From: Oscarella lobularis
Lineage: Eukaryota > Porifera > Homoscleromorpha > Homosclerophorida > Oscarellidae
Length of the DNA: 64,000 nt
Assembly (NCBI RefSeq): GCF_947507565.1
Contig: NC_089179.1
Location: forward strand, 2,125,747 to 2,189,746
Direction: 5' to 3'
Shown here: positions 1 through 11,100 of the stretch, piece by piece
Position numbering within the stretch: position 1 is the stretch's first letter
Layout of the letters: every line of letters starts with the position of its first letter
Made by a program: the position numbers and the translations under genes
Notes under the pieces: generated by a model
Databases searched by the model: none
Seen by the model: the letters and a program-made list of their open reading frames with translations, nothing else
What the model was told of the DNA's origin: nothing

Positions 1-2
1 GC

Positions 3-224
3 GAAGAAGGCGAGGAGCACGATAAATGGCTCTATCAATTCGACCTCATGCCGAACTCAAAGGCTGGGACGACGCACGGCGACTTCAGTACGCGAAAATA
101 CACCACCGAGGTCGAGCTCAACGAATTCATCCGAACGACTTTCGGCCCCCGCAATCCCGTCACGCACTGGACGCAGAATCTCATGGGACTACGACAGGGG
201 AAGATAGAACTCTGTAAGCAATAG
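3..224 (+). CDS. Partial exon, unidentified protein
   Basis: An open frame enters from the left edge and runs to a TAG at 222-224 (about 73 residues, beginning EEGEEHDKWLYQFD and containing TTEVELNEFIRTTFG). Use of GAC, GAG, TCG and CGC codons looks like genuine coding sequence. The longer ATG-started frame on the same strand is a shadow of it. I do not recognise the family. The Gypsy remnant begins immediately afterwards, so the stop may belong to the insertion junction rather than to the original gene. Confidence 0.3.
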   Translation, partial: EEGEEHDKWLYQFDLMPNSKAGTTHGDFSTRKYTTEVELNEFIRTTFGPRNPVTHWTQNLMGLRQGKIELCKQ

Positions 225-636
225 AGCACAACGTAAACACGCGTTACATGGTGTCAGGATTCGATTCGATATTATCAGCGATGGCACAAGGAGGAGATGG
301 AGGCGCGCGTCTCCAGCAATTCGCATACCTGAACGCGAAGCAGCCATCGGAGTTGCATCTCTCCGATCCGGCGTAGAAAGGACAACACTGGAAACGGTTC
401 GCTCGCGAATGGAAATACTACGAAATCGCCACGGAACTCACACGCGACCTGAACCCGTGCGCGTCGCTGCACTTTTGAACATAATCGGAGACGAAGCGGT
501 GCAACTATACGAAGCGAGCGTATGGGAAGATCCCGCCCACAAATCCGAAATCGAGCGAGTGCTCGCGATGTTCAAAAGCTACTGCATGCCGGCAGTCGAT
601 GTCACCTAAGAGAAGTACGTTTTCAACACACGGAAC
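225..636 (+). mobile_element. Gypsy (Mag-like) LTR end, primer site and gag remnant
   Basis: GTTACA at 243-248 followed by TGGTGTCAGGATTCG looks like the 3' end of an LTR and a primer-binding site; the same arrangement occurs at 58660. A gag frame starts at ATG 281 (MAQGGDGGARLQQF), passes a TAG at 374-376, shifts frame near 440, and continues through AALLNIIGDEAVQLYEASVW and YVFNTRNQ, a pattern typical of Mag-type Gypsy gag. It stops near 636, where the reverse-strand DUF6589 sequence begins. Only the first third of gag survives and there is no pol, so this is a dead fragment. Confidence 0.7.
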
Positions 637-1810
637 CAGAGGGTAATGTCCGTGACGTTATTTGAAACGTTCTTTCGATTGGGAAGGCGTTTCAGCTGAG
701 CAAGAGTCCCGCATTCATTGTTGGATTTGTCGAGGTAAAAATTGCTAAAAATAAGGTCGATGAAATTCATATGGCAGTGAAAGTCTTCGGACAATCCCGT
801 AAGACTTTTCTCTTAACTGTCACCGTCAGCGAGAGCTAAGGAAGACGATCGAAGTCGTTCCGTCGTTAGCTGATCTCCGAATTGCATCGGTCGCACCACA
901 GAGTCATCGACATACGGCACATATTTCGAGTTAACGTGTCTCGCTATCTCTATCATTTCGTCGGTTTTCTGCTCATTGTTTTCCTTCGATCCCAGCGGAA
1001 TTTGAATAGACTTTTCAGCTGCAACATCAGAATACTCATGGTTGATATGGTCAGAAACGAAGGAACGATAGTCTTGTAATTCGCTGACGTACTTTGTCAG
1101 GGTTCTCGCTATCATCGCTGTAAACGATTCTTTCATTAAGTCCACGTCGGTTAATGAAGCAACAAATGTCTTGTTTTCGATGTCAAGTATTGAGCATCTC
1201 TGTTTTCGGCCAAATAAGGTGGAAGGTACAGGAAACCGCTCGTTCGTCGCAACCATGTTGAACCAGTGATTAGACTTATTTCGTTTTTTACGCGTTATAA
1301 ATTTGGTTTTGATCGACAGGTCAAGATTGTCTCCTGTAATTTGATACATCAGACTTTTGTCACCATCTTGATGAGGGATGCAAGACGACTCGTCATCATG
1401 GCCAATGTCGCATTCTTCTATGTCACTGTCCTCGTCGCTACGACTACTGTTGTCGGTATCAATAGATTGTGCCTGCCGCGCCCTCATATCAACCGTTCCG
1501 GACAATTCCATCTTAGACTGCACCACCGGAAGATCAATGTCCTTCGATATGTCTCGAAGGTTCCTTCGTAGACTTGACGGGTGAGAGCAGATTCCTAATC
1601 TGTTTAGAACTGCGGCAGTCGGTTTCTTTATCCCAGAATGATGTCCTTCGATATGTCTCGAAGTTTCCTTCGTAGACTTGACGGGTGAGCACAGATTCCT
1701 AATCTGTTTAGAACTGCGGCAGTCCGTTTCTTTATCCCAGAATGATAGAGCAGAATGGAAATGACGTATGCCAGCGCGGAAACCCTTTCATAAATTTGAT
1801 GTATTGCGTA
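634..1810 (-). pseudogene. DUF6589-type protein, middle and C-terminal part, broken
   Basis: The reverse strand encodes LYHSGIKK, then TAAVLNRLGIC, an acidic stretch, YQITGDNLDLSIKTKF, HWFNMVATNERFPVPSTL, KYVPYVDDSV, and finally FHCHMNFIDLIFSNFYL and CGTLAQLKRLPNRKNV. The order and wording match DUF6589 proteins, a transposon-associated family without a known reaction. The reading is interrupted by an in-frame TAA at 813-815 and by a 104-bp tandem duplication at 1537-1744 that changes the frame. The N-terminal half is absent here, but a separate copy of that half lies at 35919-36833. The family call is by memory of conserved motifs; a profile search would settle it. Confidence 0.65.
1537..1744. 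repeat. 104-bp tandem duplication inside the DUF6589 frame
   Basis: Bases 1537-1640 and 1641-1744 are near-identical copies, both starting ATGTCCTTCGATATG and ending TTTATCCCAGAATG, with a few differences. Because 104 is not a multiple of three, the duplication puts a stop into the reverse-strand protein just after the motif NRLGIC and its following residues. Confidence 0.92.
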
Positions 1811-1824
1811 CGGAAATCATAATT

Positions 1825-2461
1825 TTTAAAGAGAATTGAGGCTTGGGCTCATCTCAAAAGAAGTGGAGCGGGCTTCTGGATTGACTTTTTCATTTTACTG
1901 AAAGTAACCTTTAGAGTTTTCTTATTATCTTTCTCAAGCAGGACTTGCAGGATTCAGAGGAATTTGACTCTTCCTCGCAAATCCATAAGTTGTTCTGTAC
2001 CAAACGTTTTGAAATGTTATCATAATTTTTACTTGCAGAGACTGTCTACGCTACTGCTTTATGGATATGCTACAAGAAGAGCTTGACAGAAAACAGGCTG
2101 AATGGAATTTCCACAGACTGAAAAAATCTAAAAACGCGGAATCGCCCTGTGGCATACAGGAAATGCTGTACTTCACGCCAGAAATTGAGGTTATTACAAT
2201 AGGTGTGAACTTGTGTCATAATGCGATTATTTAGGGGCAGAATCGTTTATGTTCCCTCTTGACGAAGACGACTACAAGGCGGCTGATGCAGCAGAGCATC
2301 GTAAAGAAAAGCCTGCTCCATATTCCAATGATTTCAGGAACCTACCTGATGTCGTTCTTCATGATGGCAATCTGACCTAACCAAATACCCAAGAAGAAGG
2401 CAAGGCAGAATTTACATTGCTTGTACGCGCCATAACTGATGGTATGCGTGAACTACGTTGA
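1825..2461 (+). pseudogene. Integrase-core (rva_4-like) protein, 3' exons
   Basis: Four short exons can be joined by GT-AG introns: 1825-1903 (RIEAWAHLKRSGAGFWIDFF), 1942-1988 (DLQDSEEFDSSSQIH), 2039-2202 (CLRYCFMDMLQEELDRKQAE then WNFHRLKKSKN and MLYFTPEIE) and 2235-2461 (ESFMFPLDEDDYKAAD). The motifs RIEAWW-like, the C-x-R-x-C-F-M helix and P-E-I/L are those of the integrase core domain proteins common in cnidarian and sponge genomes. An in-frame TAA at 2378-2380 precedes the natural end (TGA 2459-2461). The catalytic N-terminal half is missing. Two relatives occur at 17440 and 26865. Confidence 0.65.
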
Positions 2462-2579
2462 CGCACTTTTGTTAACATCTCAACTTTATTACCTATCGCG
2501 CATCCCTAAGGGCAACAAAAAAGAATCAGTCTTTAATTAGAAATTTAACTCAAGCAGTCAACGAAAAGACGTTTCAATT

Positions 2580-3592
2580 ACACCAGCCAAAACTTCTTAA
2601 AACACAACTCACTATGCAAGTGTCGTTTGACGCAGTTCGGTAGCGACGGTCGTCATTGTTGGACGCTTTTTTCGTCGTAATTAAGACAAGCTTCAGATAG
2701 ACGACGTATAGTCGGAAAGGTAACTTGTCTGAGGTTTTCTGGAGCAACTTTTTGCAGCGCCAAACTTGTAACTTCAACGGTTGTCAGAAGGCTTCCCCAA
2801 GCTCTTTTTCTAGTCGACATCTCGACGAGGATAAGACCAAATTCCCACAAGTCGGAGGTAGGCCCGCATTTACGACGGATTAGAGTTTCCGGTGAAATGT
2901 AGCTGGGGTCCCCTCTTGGCCACATCGAATCAATGTGGCTAAGCCCGACTTCATCTTTGCCAGACCCATGTCGCACAAAAAAACTTTCTCGCCATTTTCT
3001 TCAACCTTAAATGCAAAGTTAGGCGATGCATTAGCAAAAATTCAAACGCGTATTAGAACATTTGCGGGCTTCAGAACCCTGTGCAACAGAGGAGGTTGCT
3101 GTCCGTGCATGTATCCTAAAGCTGATGCAATTTTTTCAGCGTACTTGATAATTGTATTGAGCGAAAGCGAAACATCTTTCTATAGAAAAGAACATGTCAG
3201 TCGCAAATTTAAATGTGGCGCAATTGCACAGCGTTAGCTTACTTTTTCTAAAATGAGTTCATCTAAGTTGCACCCTTTGATGTAGCTTGTAATCAAGAAA
3301 TAATGGGTATCGCTCTTGCCGAAGCCCATAAAACAAACGATGTTTGGGTGACGTAACTTTCTGCAAGACAGAATTGTCTCAAATGTAGGTCTAGTAGTAG
3401 GCAGCATGAAACTAACGCAAAGGTTTTCACTTCCTCGTCAACAAAGTGAAACTCGAACCCGCCGGAATAAATTTTTTTCACACCGCAAATAGTGGACCTA
3501 AATACCCCACAAACAGTTCTCCGAAACTACCACGACCGATTCGTTCCCGCAGCGTGAAAGACGATAGTGGTACTTGTAGGGTATCTGTAGAT
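2580..3592 (-). pseudogene. Protein kinase-like gene, decayed
   Basis: On the reverse strand the kinase subdomains appear in order: glycine loop ERIGRGSFGELFVG (about 3550), VKKIYSGG with the ATP lysine (3480), LRHPNIVCFMGFG and LITSYIKGCNLDELILEK (3380-3250), an intron, GYMHGQQPPLLHRVLKPANV, a second intron, FLCDMGLAKMK, GDPSYISPETL, and SDLWEFGLILVEM. The catalytic-loop HRD is HRV and the DFG is DMG, so the product would lack the catalytic base. At least three frame changes are needed (near 3490, 3400 and 2960) and a TGA follows NYDEKSVQQ before RPS. The family resembles tyrosine-kinase-like receptors, but the group is not certain. Confidence 0.7.
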
Positions 3593-3883
3593 AGACGTGA
3601 AATACACTACTGTTATCACCTATCCTCTCATTATTCAAATTACCAATAAGGCCAGAGACAACATTGCTTTCACCTAAAAATTCGCTACAGTTGGCTGTTT
3701 ATGCAGCACGCTAATTGTACCTTTGTCTTGTTTTGACGTGACGCTCATAGCAACTACTAGAAACATGAAGACGTAAAGTAAGATGAACATTTTTACATGA
3801 CTGTACCGCTAGCATTGTTCTGGATTGCAGTGCTGTTTGATTCTGTTGTACGAGCATGCTATGAAATGAACAAAGTACAAAAA

Positions 3884-4638
3884 TCAATTTGGAGTTGTAG
3901 GATAATTTAATTCATTTACGCAAAAGAGCTTAACTTTGCTAGGAAATAATCCGTTTCTTGTCAAAAACTCGTTTGATGTCCACGCCTTGTCTAGAATGTG
4001 ATCTGAAAGGCGATGTCCTTCTGAGTTCGCCAAGTAAAACTGCCCCGAGACTTCGGAACCAAAAAACTCGACTTTCGCAGCGCTAACGACTGCTGCGTAC
4101 GACGACGATCGCTTCAGGCACATGATCCTGCAAGGTTTCGTTTCTTTATGTCCTCGAGTTCCAAGTCGCGTTCCAACTTTTGTGGACATAGCTCCAATTT
4201 TAATCTGCCAGGCAACGTTTAGCATGAATATTTACGAATGTCTTTTGTAACTCTTACGTTAACGCAATCAGATTTCGGAGAAGGCGCTTTGAACTGGAAA
4301 TCCGACTTTTGTTTCTTCGACTCCTGACCCACGCGAATGTCCTTCTGCCGTCCCATATACATCTGAAGTAGTCTTTTTCGCTCCTCTATAGTTAGCGGAT
4401 GCCAATAGCAAGGTAAAAATAAGGCGAGGCGACAAACCCGGCTTCCTCTCTTGGCCCGTCGACTTTTCGCTATCGCAACGCATCTTTGCCACTGCCTTGT
4501 CGACGCTTTTGCCAACAGTCTTCTCGATAAAGTCTCGCAGCTCTTCGTCCATATTGCGCCTAAAGGAATAGAGGAGTTGTCGAGTGACGTAACCATTGGG
4601 TAGCGCACGTAGCCTGAGTGGCAGAAAAGATGCTAGCC
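3884..4638 (-). other. Unidentified reverse-strand frames, possibly retroelement-derived
   Basis: Three overlapping frames (3884-4225, 4219-4608, 4268-4666) hold charged sequence such as EELRDFIEKTVGKSVDKAV and EERKRLLQMYMGRQKDIRV. The latter faintly recalls the gag-like ORF of DIRS/tyrosine-recombinase elements, but no recombinase is present, so I give no firm call. The ISL2EU nuclease sequence begins abruptly at about 4640, so this stretch marks a truncation junction. Confidence 0.25.
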
Positions 4639-4640
4639 CG

Positions 4641-5777
4641 GTTGGCAATCTGTCGAAGTGTGGCAAGGCTGCAATTTTGTCTATTGATCCTGCTCATTCC
4701 GACGTTTTTGAGCGAAAAATACATGAATGTCGTCTCATCGACCTGTACAAAGAGGTCTATGCTGAGCTCGCCTATCCTGATTTACTAAACAAGTGCGAAG
4801 AAGTATTTCAAGCAATGACAATGACCTCAGAGGATGCTCAATAGATTGAGGAGAACACACGAGATCAGTCAGCCATCAAATTCTGGTTTCAATATAGAGC
4901 TGGACGCGTCACTGCTTCTCAGTTTCGAGCAGCTGCTCACACTGACTTAAATCAGCCTTCACTGTCTCTTATAAAAAGGATTTGCTATCCCGAAGCATTC
5001 ATGTTTAAAACACAAGCAACTGCTTACGGCTGTGAGCACGAAAAAGCCGCCCGAGAATCTTACGCAATACTGGCACAAGAAAAGCACACAAACTTTCACA
5101 TTCGGAGCAGTGGCCTCATTGTCGACACCGCTTGCCCTCATCTTGGTGCCACTCCAGATGGATGGGTTGAATGCGACTGCTGTGGATCAGGGGTTTTAGA
5201 AATAAAGTGTCCTTACTCCTGCAGGGAGAGCGCTATCAGTGAGCGTGCAAGTGAAAAGCGATTTTGCCTTGAGAAGGATGAGCGAGGAAAAATGACCTTG
5301 AAGACAGCACACGAATATTACTATCAGGTACAAGCACAGTTGTACCTTTCGCACGTCAATTTCGCCGATTTCGTTGTTTGGAACAAAGAGGAAATATTCC
5401 TTCAGCGAATTTTACCCAACGCTCCTTTCATTGTCAATGTCGTCGACAAGGTTACAACATTTTTCAAGATTGGACTGCTTCCTGAAATTCTTGGAAAATA
5501 TTTCACTCGTGAGCGTGTGCCACAGATGCCCGCTAGTGAATCAACGTCGTCGCCACCGCTATGGTGCTACTGTAAGAAAGAGGAGAGCGGAAAAATAATA
5601 TGTTGTGATAACGATAATTACCTGATTCAATGGTTTCATATCTCCTGTCTGAAGATTTCACGTGTGAATGACGGAAAATGGTATTGCCCGACTGTCGCAG
5701 TAAACGAAATGAGCAGAAAAAGTCGACGTCTAAAAGTAAGAAAGTCAGCAAACAGGGTGTCAAATAAATGCAGATAA
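4641..5777 (+). pseudogene. YqaJ-type nuclease with C-terminal PHD finger
   Basis: Reading from LSKCGKAAILSIDPAHSD the frame passes a TAG at 4842-4844 (probably from CAG, in EDAQ-IEENTRDQS), then the RecB-like nuclease core: AGRVTASQFRAA, YGCEHEKAARESY, the catalytic LGATPDGW and LEIKCPYSC, and the YYYQVQAQLYL motif. The tail is a PHD finger, WCYCKKEESGKIICC followed by WFHISCLK and GKWYCP. A one-base loss near 5688 replaces the last cysteine (expected PDCR in the next frame) and gives the present end. In ISL2EU elements this protein accompanies the transposase; its exact part in transposition is not established. Confidence 0.75.
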
Positions 5778-5787
5778 ATATGAGATC

Positions 5788-7391
5788 TTACGACAAATTT
5801 ATTATAGAATCGCAGCAATTGTTTAACGCACAGCAAACTACAACCAATTTATCAAGTAAGCTCGTATTACTACCCTCTTCGCGGCGAATCATAAATATAG
5901 AAACTGTAGAGCTTAGAATAGAGAATTTCTGACGAACTGCTCCGATCACCCTTTCGATGTCTATTCGAACCCTGGATAGTTGACGAGCTCGGTCCACATC
6001 GCAGCTAGAAAGCTGTTTCTTGCCTCTTGTGAAGGGAGGGACTTTGATTGTAGCACAAAACAGTCCAACCGATTCCTGTACGTTGAAGCCGCGGTCTGCA
6101 AGGATCAAGTCCCCTGGCAGTAGGTTGTCCAAAATTCCGCAATTCTCTGTCAGGTATTTGTCGATGTTCTTCCTCCCTTGGGAAATGTATGAAATAACCC
6201 CCTGCGGACAAATACCTATAAGAAATTTCACAGTGTTGTGACTTTTATAATTGGAATAAGTCTGCGCCCTCGCCATCAAGTCACTTGGTCGTTCACAAAA
6301 ACCTCAAAGCAATCTATGATGCAGACGCATTTTCTGAAATGGGGTAGAAAAACTGCAGGCATGGTCTTCCTCAACTGCTCCCTGGATGGCCACTTAATCA
6401 GCGGCTTCACGCTTGAGTACATTATTCCGATCCATTCCTTAAAATATTTTGAAAAGGTGGATTTGTCAATGCGGAGGCGGTAAGCTAAGCCTTGATCTTA
6501 CGAATTTTCTCTCAACTTGTTGAGGACAGCAGTAAAAAATTCAGACTTCGTCACGGGCATTCTGTCTGATAAGCGAAGATGAGGAGCTAGGAAGTCGAAC
6601 ACAGTCGTCAGAGTTTCAAAAGGCAAACCAGTGTAAAACTTCACTCTCTTATCATCGCCTCTGAAAGCGTCAAGCGAAAACTCGGAAACTCGTTCACTTT
6701 GAAGAAGCCGAATCTCCTTCATCTCATTTCTTAAACTTTGGCACTCCTCTTCCAAGGCAAAAATCTGTTCGCTAGTTAGAGTCGTAGCACATTCCACAGA
6801 CCGTTCTTTGAAAGATACGTCTTCCAGAGATCCGCCAAGATCAATCAGAGTCTGAGCTGCTTCTCTTGCAGCCTGCTGGGCTTCATGGGCAATTGCAGAC
6901 GCTGATTCTGCTGTCAGAGAGGCCTCTACAGCAGCTACGTGTGCTGCACCCCTAGCTGCCTCCCTGACAGCCCTGCGTCGTTCATCCCTAGCTCTGCTTC
7001 TCTCAGCTTCCCTTTCCGCTTCTCTTTCCTTCCTCCTTTGTTTGACTTTTGTTCGATTTTCTAACTTGTTCGCTTCGCGCGTACGCTTCATCGATTGTCG
7101 TCGTTCATACGCCAACAGAGCTCTCGATTGTTCGCGTTTTTTAGGAATTTTCATGAAACGGAATATCGTTGGAACATAGTCTGGCGACAGTGGGTCGTCA
7201 GATTTGGCTCCAGAAACGAAGTGCTGCGAGCAAAGACGATCGTTCTTCCCCGGTGTCCAGTTTTCACTCCGAATCGCACGTATCCAGCGTTCGCGGCGCT
7301 CCGTGCCTTCAGGAGGGAACCTATAAAAACTACTGAAAGCTCCTGGATTGCAGCGGTTCGTACAAGAAACGGCGCATCAGCTTTTCACCAT
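5788..7391 (-). pseudogene. THAP-domain DDE transposase (ISL2EU/Harbinger-like)
   Basis: The N terminus (from ATG at 7391) is a THAP zinc finger: CAVSCTN, the RFPPEGTERRERW stretch, LCSQHFVSG and PDYVPTIF. A TGA lies four codons after the ATG, probably a mutated TGG. A long Arg/Glu/Ala-rich coiled coil (about 7100-6850) follows. After a TAA at 6498-6500 comes the helix-turn-helix region, then the DDE_4 catalytic core: CIIDCFEVF (first Asp), a one-base loss near 6287, LILADRGF (second Asp) and IDIERVIGAVRQKF (Glu). All three catalytic residues can be seen, so the copy is fairly recent but dead. Confidence 0.8.
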
Positions 7392-7449
7392 ATCTCGATA
7401 GGTGTACTGTGCATAAATGTGCCACCAAGCGGGAACGCCCTACACGAAG

Positions 7450-7502
7450 GCACGTGACTCTTGACGTGGCCGACAACTCCTCTATAGGCGGGAGCTTATA
7501 AA
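7450..7502. promoter_or_regulatory. Promoter-like block: E-box and TATA-like
   Basis: GGCACGTG, ACTCTTGACGTGGC and a TATAAA at about 7498 lie just upstream of the THAP start (reverse strand) and of the plus-strand sequence to the right. CACGTGA recurs near several other gene starts here. Direction and use cannot be told from sequence alone. Confidence 0.3.
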
Positions 7503-7543
7503 GCCCGTATTAAGGAAGAAGTGATATGGCAGAGAAGAGGCCT

Positions 7544-7748
7544 GCGAGAAGTGACAAGGTAGCGAGAAGTGACTAGTGTAGAGAAGTGTCTAGCGAGAAG
7601 TGACTAGTGTAGAGAAGTGATCTGCGAGAAGTGACTAGTGTAGATAAGTGGCTAGCGAGAAGTGACATGGGTAGAGAAGTGATCTGCGACAAGTGACTAT
7701 AGTAGAGAAGTGGCTAGCGAGATGTGACCTGGGTAGAGCAGTGAAGAG
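7544..7748. repeat. Minisatellite, 31-bp unit
   Basis: About six and a half units of 31 bp begin GCGAGAAGTGAC and contain TAGAGAAGTG, with alternating variants ending CTA or TCT. The reverse-strand ORF over this stretch is an artefact of the repeat. Confidence 0.9.
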
Positions 7749-8141
7749 AGGAAGAGGCCCCGTATTGGTACAGAGAACCCGTATCGGCCACCGCATGAAT
7801 GAGATCGAAGTCACTGACTGTCGTGACTGTCGCGTCCAATCACTCCAATGGATCGTCCTCGTCGGATTCACAGCTGCAGTCTGCCTTACAATCGATGATG
7901 TACTGTGACCCAAGCAGACTACACTGAATCCCAATCTCGGCTGTTGACACACCCTCTGTCTGGCAACCTGAATTAACGTTGCTGAATTACAAATCAGATG
8001 GATGCATAATATATGACATGATTCGCGTACTTCCCCAACTGCGCTACCGTGACAATCTTCTCCGGCTCCCAGGTCTTCAAAAACCTCCTTTTGCGACACC
8101 GCAGAATCTTCACGTAAGACTTCGGCCACAACCTATACACC
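7749..8141. other. No gene recognised
   Basis: Open frames on both strands (up to 164 codons on the minus strand) show no family resemblance and overlap the minisatellite. I see nothing that supports a gene. Confidence 0.3.
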
Positions 8142-11100
8142 CATTAGCGGATCCAGAGGGGGGTTCCTGGGTTGCAACCCCCCCCCTTTGATAGGCGAAG
8201 CCACCCCCCGCAACCGGTCAGAAAGTTGATGGCTTTGATATTGAGAGGCTCTTACTGCTCTTCCGGGGAATAATTTTTAATTAAATAATTTTGCACTGTG
8301 TCCACGTACGCTAAGAGGAGTTCACCAAAGCAGGCGCGCGCTAAAGAACGGATTTAGTATGACGGAACGTCCTTCTAAGGAATCGAAGCGGTTGCAGTAC
8401 CAATCAATCGTGTCGATGTTTCAGAGAAAACAAACAGAACGTGATGGTGCGGAAGGCTATGCTTTGCTAGGCAATAGTACTCTTATTCTGAGAACTGCTG
8501 GGCAGGCAGCTTGAGTCGCCGAAAAGACATCTCTCTAACCGCACCATCTGATGAACTGGAAATGGTTCCCTGTCTGAACGAAGAGTCTGAGTCTCATGGT
8601 CAGCGATGAGCAAAACTATTTCGGCCATCAATGTTACGGTTTGTTACGGCAGAGTCGGAGTTGTCCGAGTGCGTAGAGGTGATGGCTGCAGAAGACGATC
8701 GGGACACCGGCACTGAAGACTATTCGCCTCTGGAAGCTGTAAGTCTATATGTACCGGTATATAGTGATGAAATCCAGCAATGGTAATTTATTCTACCTAA
8801 GGAGCATATGACCGATTCTGAATCTTCCGAGCCTGGTGACGTTGGAAATACAGTTGTTGAAGCGCAAGGCTCTTTTGAGAAACTTCTAAGCCTGTCGGCA
8901 AATTTGGACTCCAAGACTAGGCTGGCTCTCTTGTGCCGTCACACAGAGCCTCATCTTCATGAACAGTTGCGATCTCACAGCGTCACAAAAGCGGGCAAAA
9001 CGTGGATAGCCTCCTTTCAGCGCCAGTGGCTGACAAAATTTCCCTGGTTAGTTTACAGCAGACGACTCAAGGGAGGCTTGTGTAAGTCTTGCATTCTCTT
9101 TCCACACCGTCCGGAGAAAGGGGGCAGAAAAGGAGCGGCTCCTGGAGTTTTAGTGCTTCAGCCTTTTGAAAAAGGCTTAACAAGAGCTTTGCGAAAGGAT
9201 GGCATTCTTACGTGCCACGAACAGTCATCGATGCACGCGATTTCTCAGCAACAAACATGTTTCTTTATTCACAACGAAATGAGCCCGGAGCATCGAGCTG
9301 ACAGTCTTCTACTGTCAAAGGCAGCTCAAAATGAAGAGGAAAACAAAGAAGTTCTAAGACAAATCGTTAGAACAGTGAAATTTCTTGGGAAGCAAGCGAT
9401 GCCTTTTAGAGGCCATCGAGATGATAAGTTGGATTTTGAAAACCTGACAACCAACCCAGGAAATTTTATTGCAGCTCTAGAATATCTTTCGGAAAGCAAC
9501 GATACCCTGCAAAAACATCTGCGAAGCGCAAAGAAGAATGCAAAATACACAAGTAAAACTATTCAGAATGAATTAATTTCTCATTATGCGGCTGAGCTGA
9601 GGAAACATCTAACTCATCGTATTCGAGAGAATAACTTGCCCTACACTGTAATTGCGGACGAAGCGACTGACGCCCATGCTAACAGAGAAATCTTATCAGT
9701 GTGCTTGAGATACGTTGATTTGTCAGAACCCCACATAAGAGAGTGCTTTCTGAGTTTCGTTCACCTGGAAAGAGCTACAGCGAGCGCTTTATATGAGAAA
9801 ATTGTTTCTATTTTAAGTGATCCAACGTTGTCGTTGGATTTGGGAAAAATTCGTGGCCAAGCCTACGATGGTGCTGCAGTGATGTCATCGTCTATTCGAC
9901 GTGTGCAGGCGAAAGTAAAAGAAATAGCTCCCCTAGCAATTTATACGCACTGTTATCGCCACTGTTTAAATCTTTCGATTGCCTCATCTTGTAAGATTTC
10001 TGCAGTGAAACTGGTTTTTGACTTGATCAACGCTACTTATTTCTTTTTTGCGAACAGCCCTACGCGTCAAAGATTTTTTGAACTTGTTGCCAATACGGTA
10101 TCCGCTCCAACGTCTCGCACAAAAGTACTTGGACTGTGCAAAACTCGATGGGCTGAGCGCCATACTTGTTTTGAAGCGTTTCTAGAATTGTACAGACCTA
10201 TCATCATCTGTTTGGACGCCATCGTGGCTCCTCAAGATTACCCCGACCTTTGCGAACCCACAACGGCGTTGGAACAGTGGCAATGGAATCGCGAAACCAA
10301 CGTTAAAGCTCACGGATTAAAGGCGTCTCTGGCATCTTTTCCAACGATAGCAACATTTCTTACTACAAAGAACGTCCTAGACGAAGTGCGATGTTTGGCC
10401 TCTAAATTGCAGAAGCGTGACCAAGATACACGTGTATGAAGCGTATGGCATGATTGATGCCACAAGAAAAACAGTGAAACAGAAGCGACAAAACGTCAAC
10501 GATGTCTTCGATTTGTGGTATGCTGAAATAGTTGATTTAGCTAACGCCCTTGGAGTTGCAGAAACGGTAGCAAGAAAAGTTGGAGTTCAGCAGCATCGAA
10601 GCAACGTACCGAGTGAAAGCGCTAAAGAGCACTACAAAAGAAATGTTGCTATTCCGCTGTTAGACGCGCTGTCTCAACAGCGGGATGAGCAATTCTCCCA
10701 GGACAGTCGTGTTGTTGGGTTTTCCAACTAGTTCCTGTCATCATTATTGCTGACTCACAGCTTGACCGCGAAAGTACGAGGGAGCACCTAAGGCCCTGGA
10801 CAAACGACATGCCTTTCCCTGCATCACTGCCGAACGAATTATTGCGATGGCAAGACCTGTGGAAAAGCAAGGAAAAGGACAGATTACCAAGCAATTTGCT
10901 ACAAACGTTAGGCGTTTGCGATTCCGACACTTTTCCAAACATACATGCCTTACTAATCATTGGCTGCACTTTGCCAATTTCAAGTGCAGAAGCTGAGAGG
11001 TCATTTTCGCTTCTAAGAAGACTCAAGACGTACACGAGATCGACGATGGGCGAAGAGAGAATGTCCGACCTTGCAGCCATCGCCATACACTATGAAGTCG

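Larger units (their letters stand above)
4640..7397. mobile_element. ISL2EU-type DNA transposon, truncated on the left
   Basis: A PD-(D/E)XK nuclease gene of the YqaJ type on the plus strand and a THAP plus DDE transposase gene on the minus strand end 11 bp apart, tail to tail. This gene pair is the hallmark of ISL2EU elements. The left end is missing, because the nuclease gene lacks its N-terminal SWIM region. Terminal inverted repeats were not located. Both genes carry stops and frameshifts, so the copy cannot move by itself. Confidence 0.75.

Noticed and set aside
4219-4666. Possible DIRS/tyrosine-recombinase gag-like ORF
   Set aside because: Resemblance is weak, needs frame changes, and no recombinase or split repeats are nearby.
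7635-8129. 164-codon minus-strand ORF
   Set aside because: Partly repeat-derived and unlike any family; composition not coding-like.
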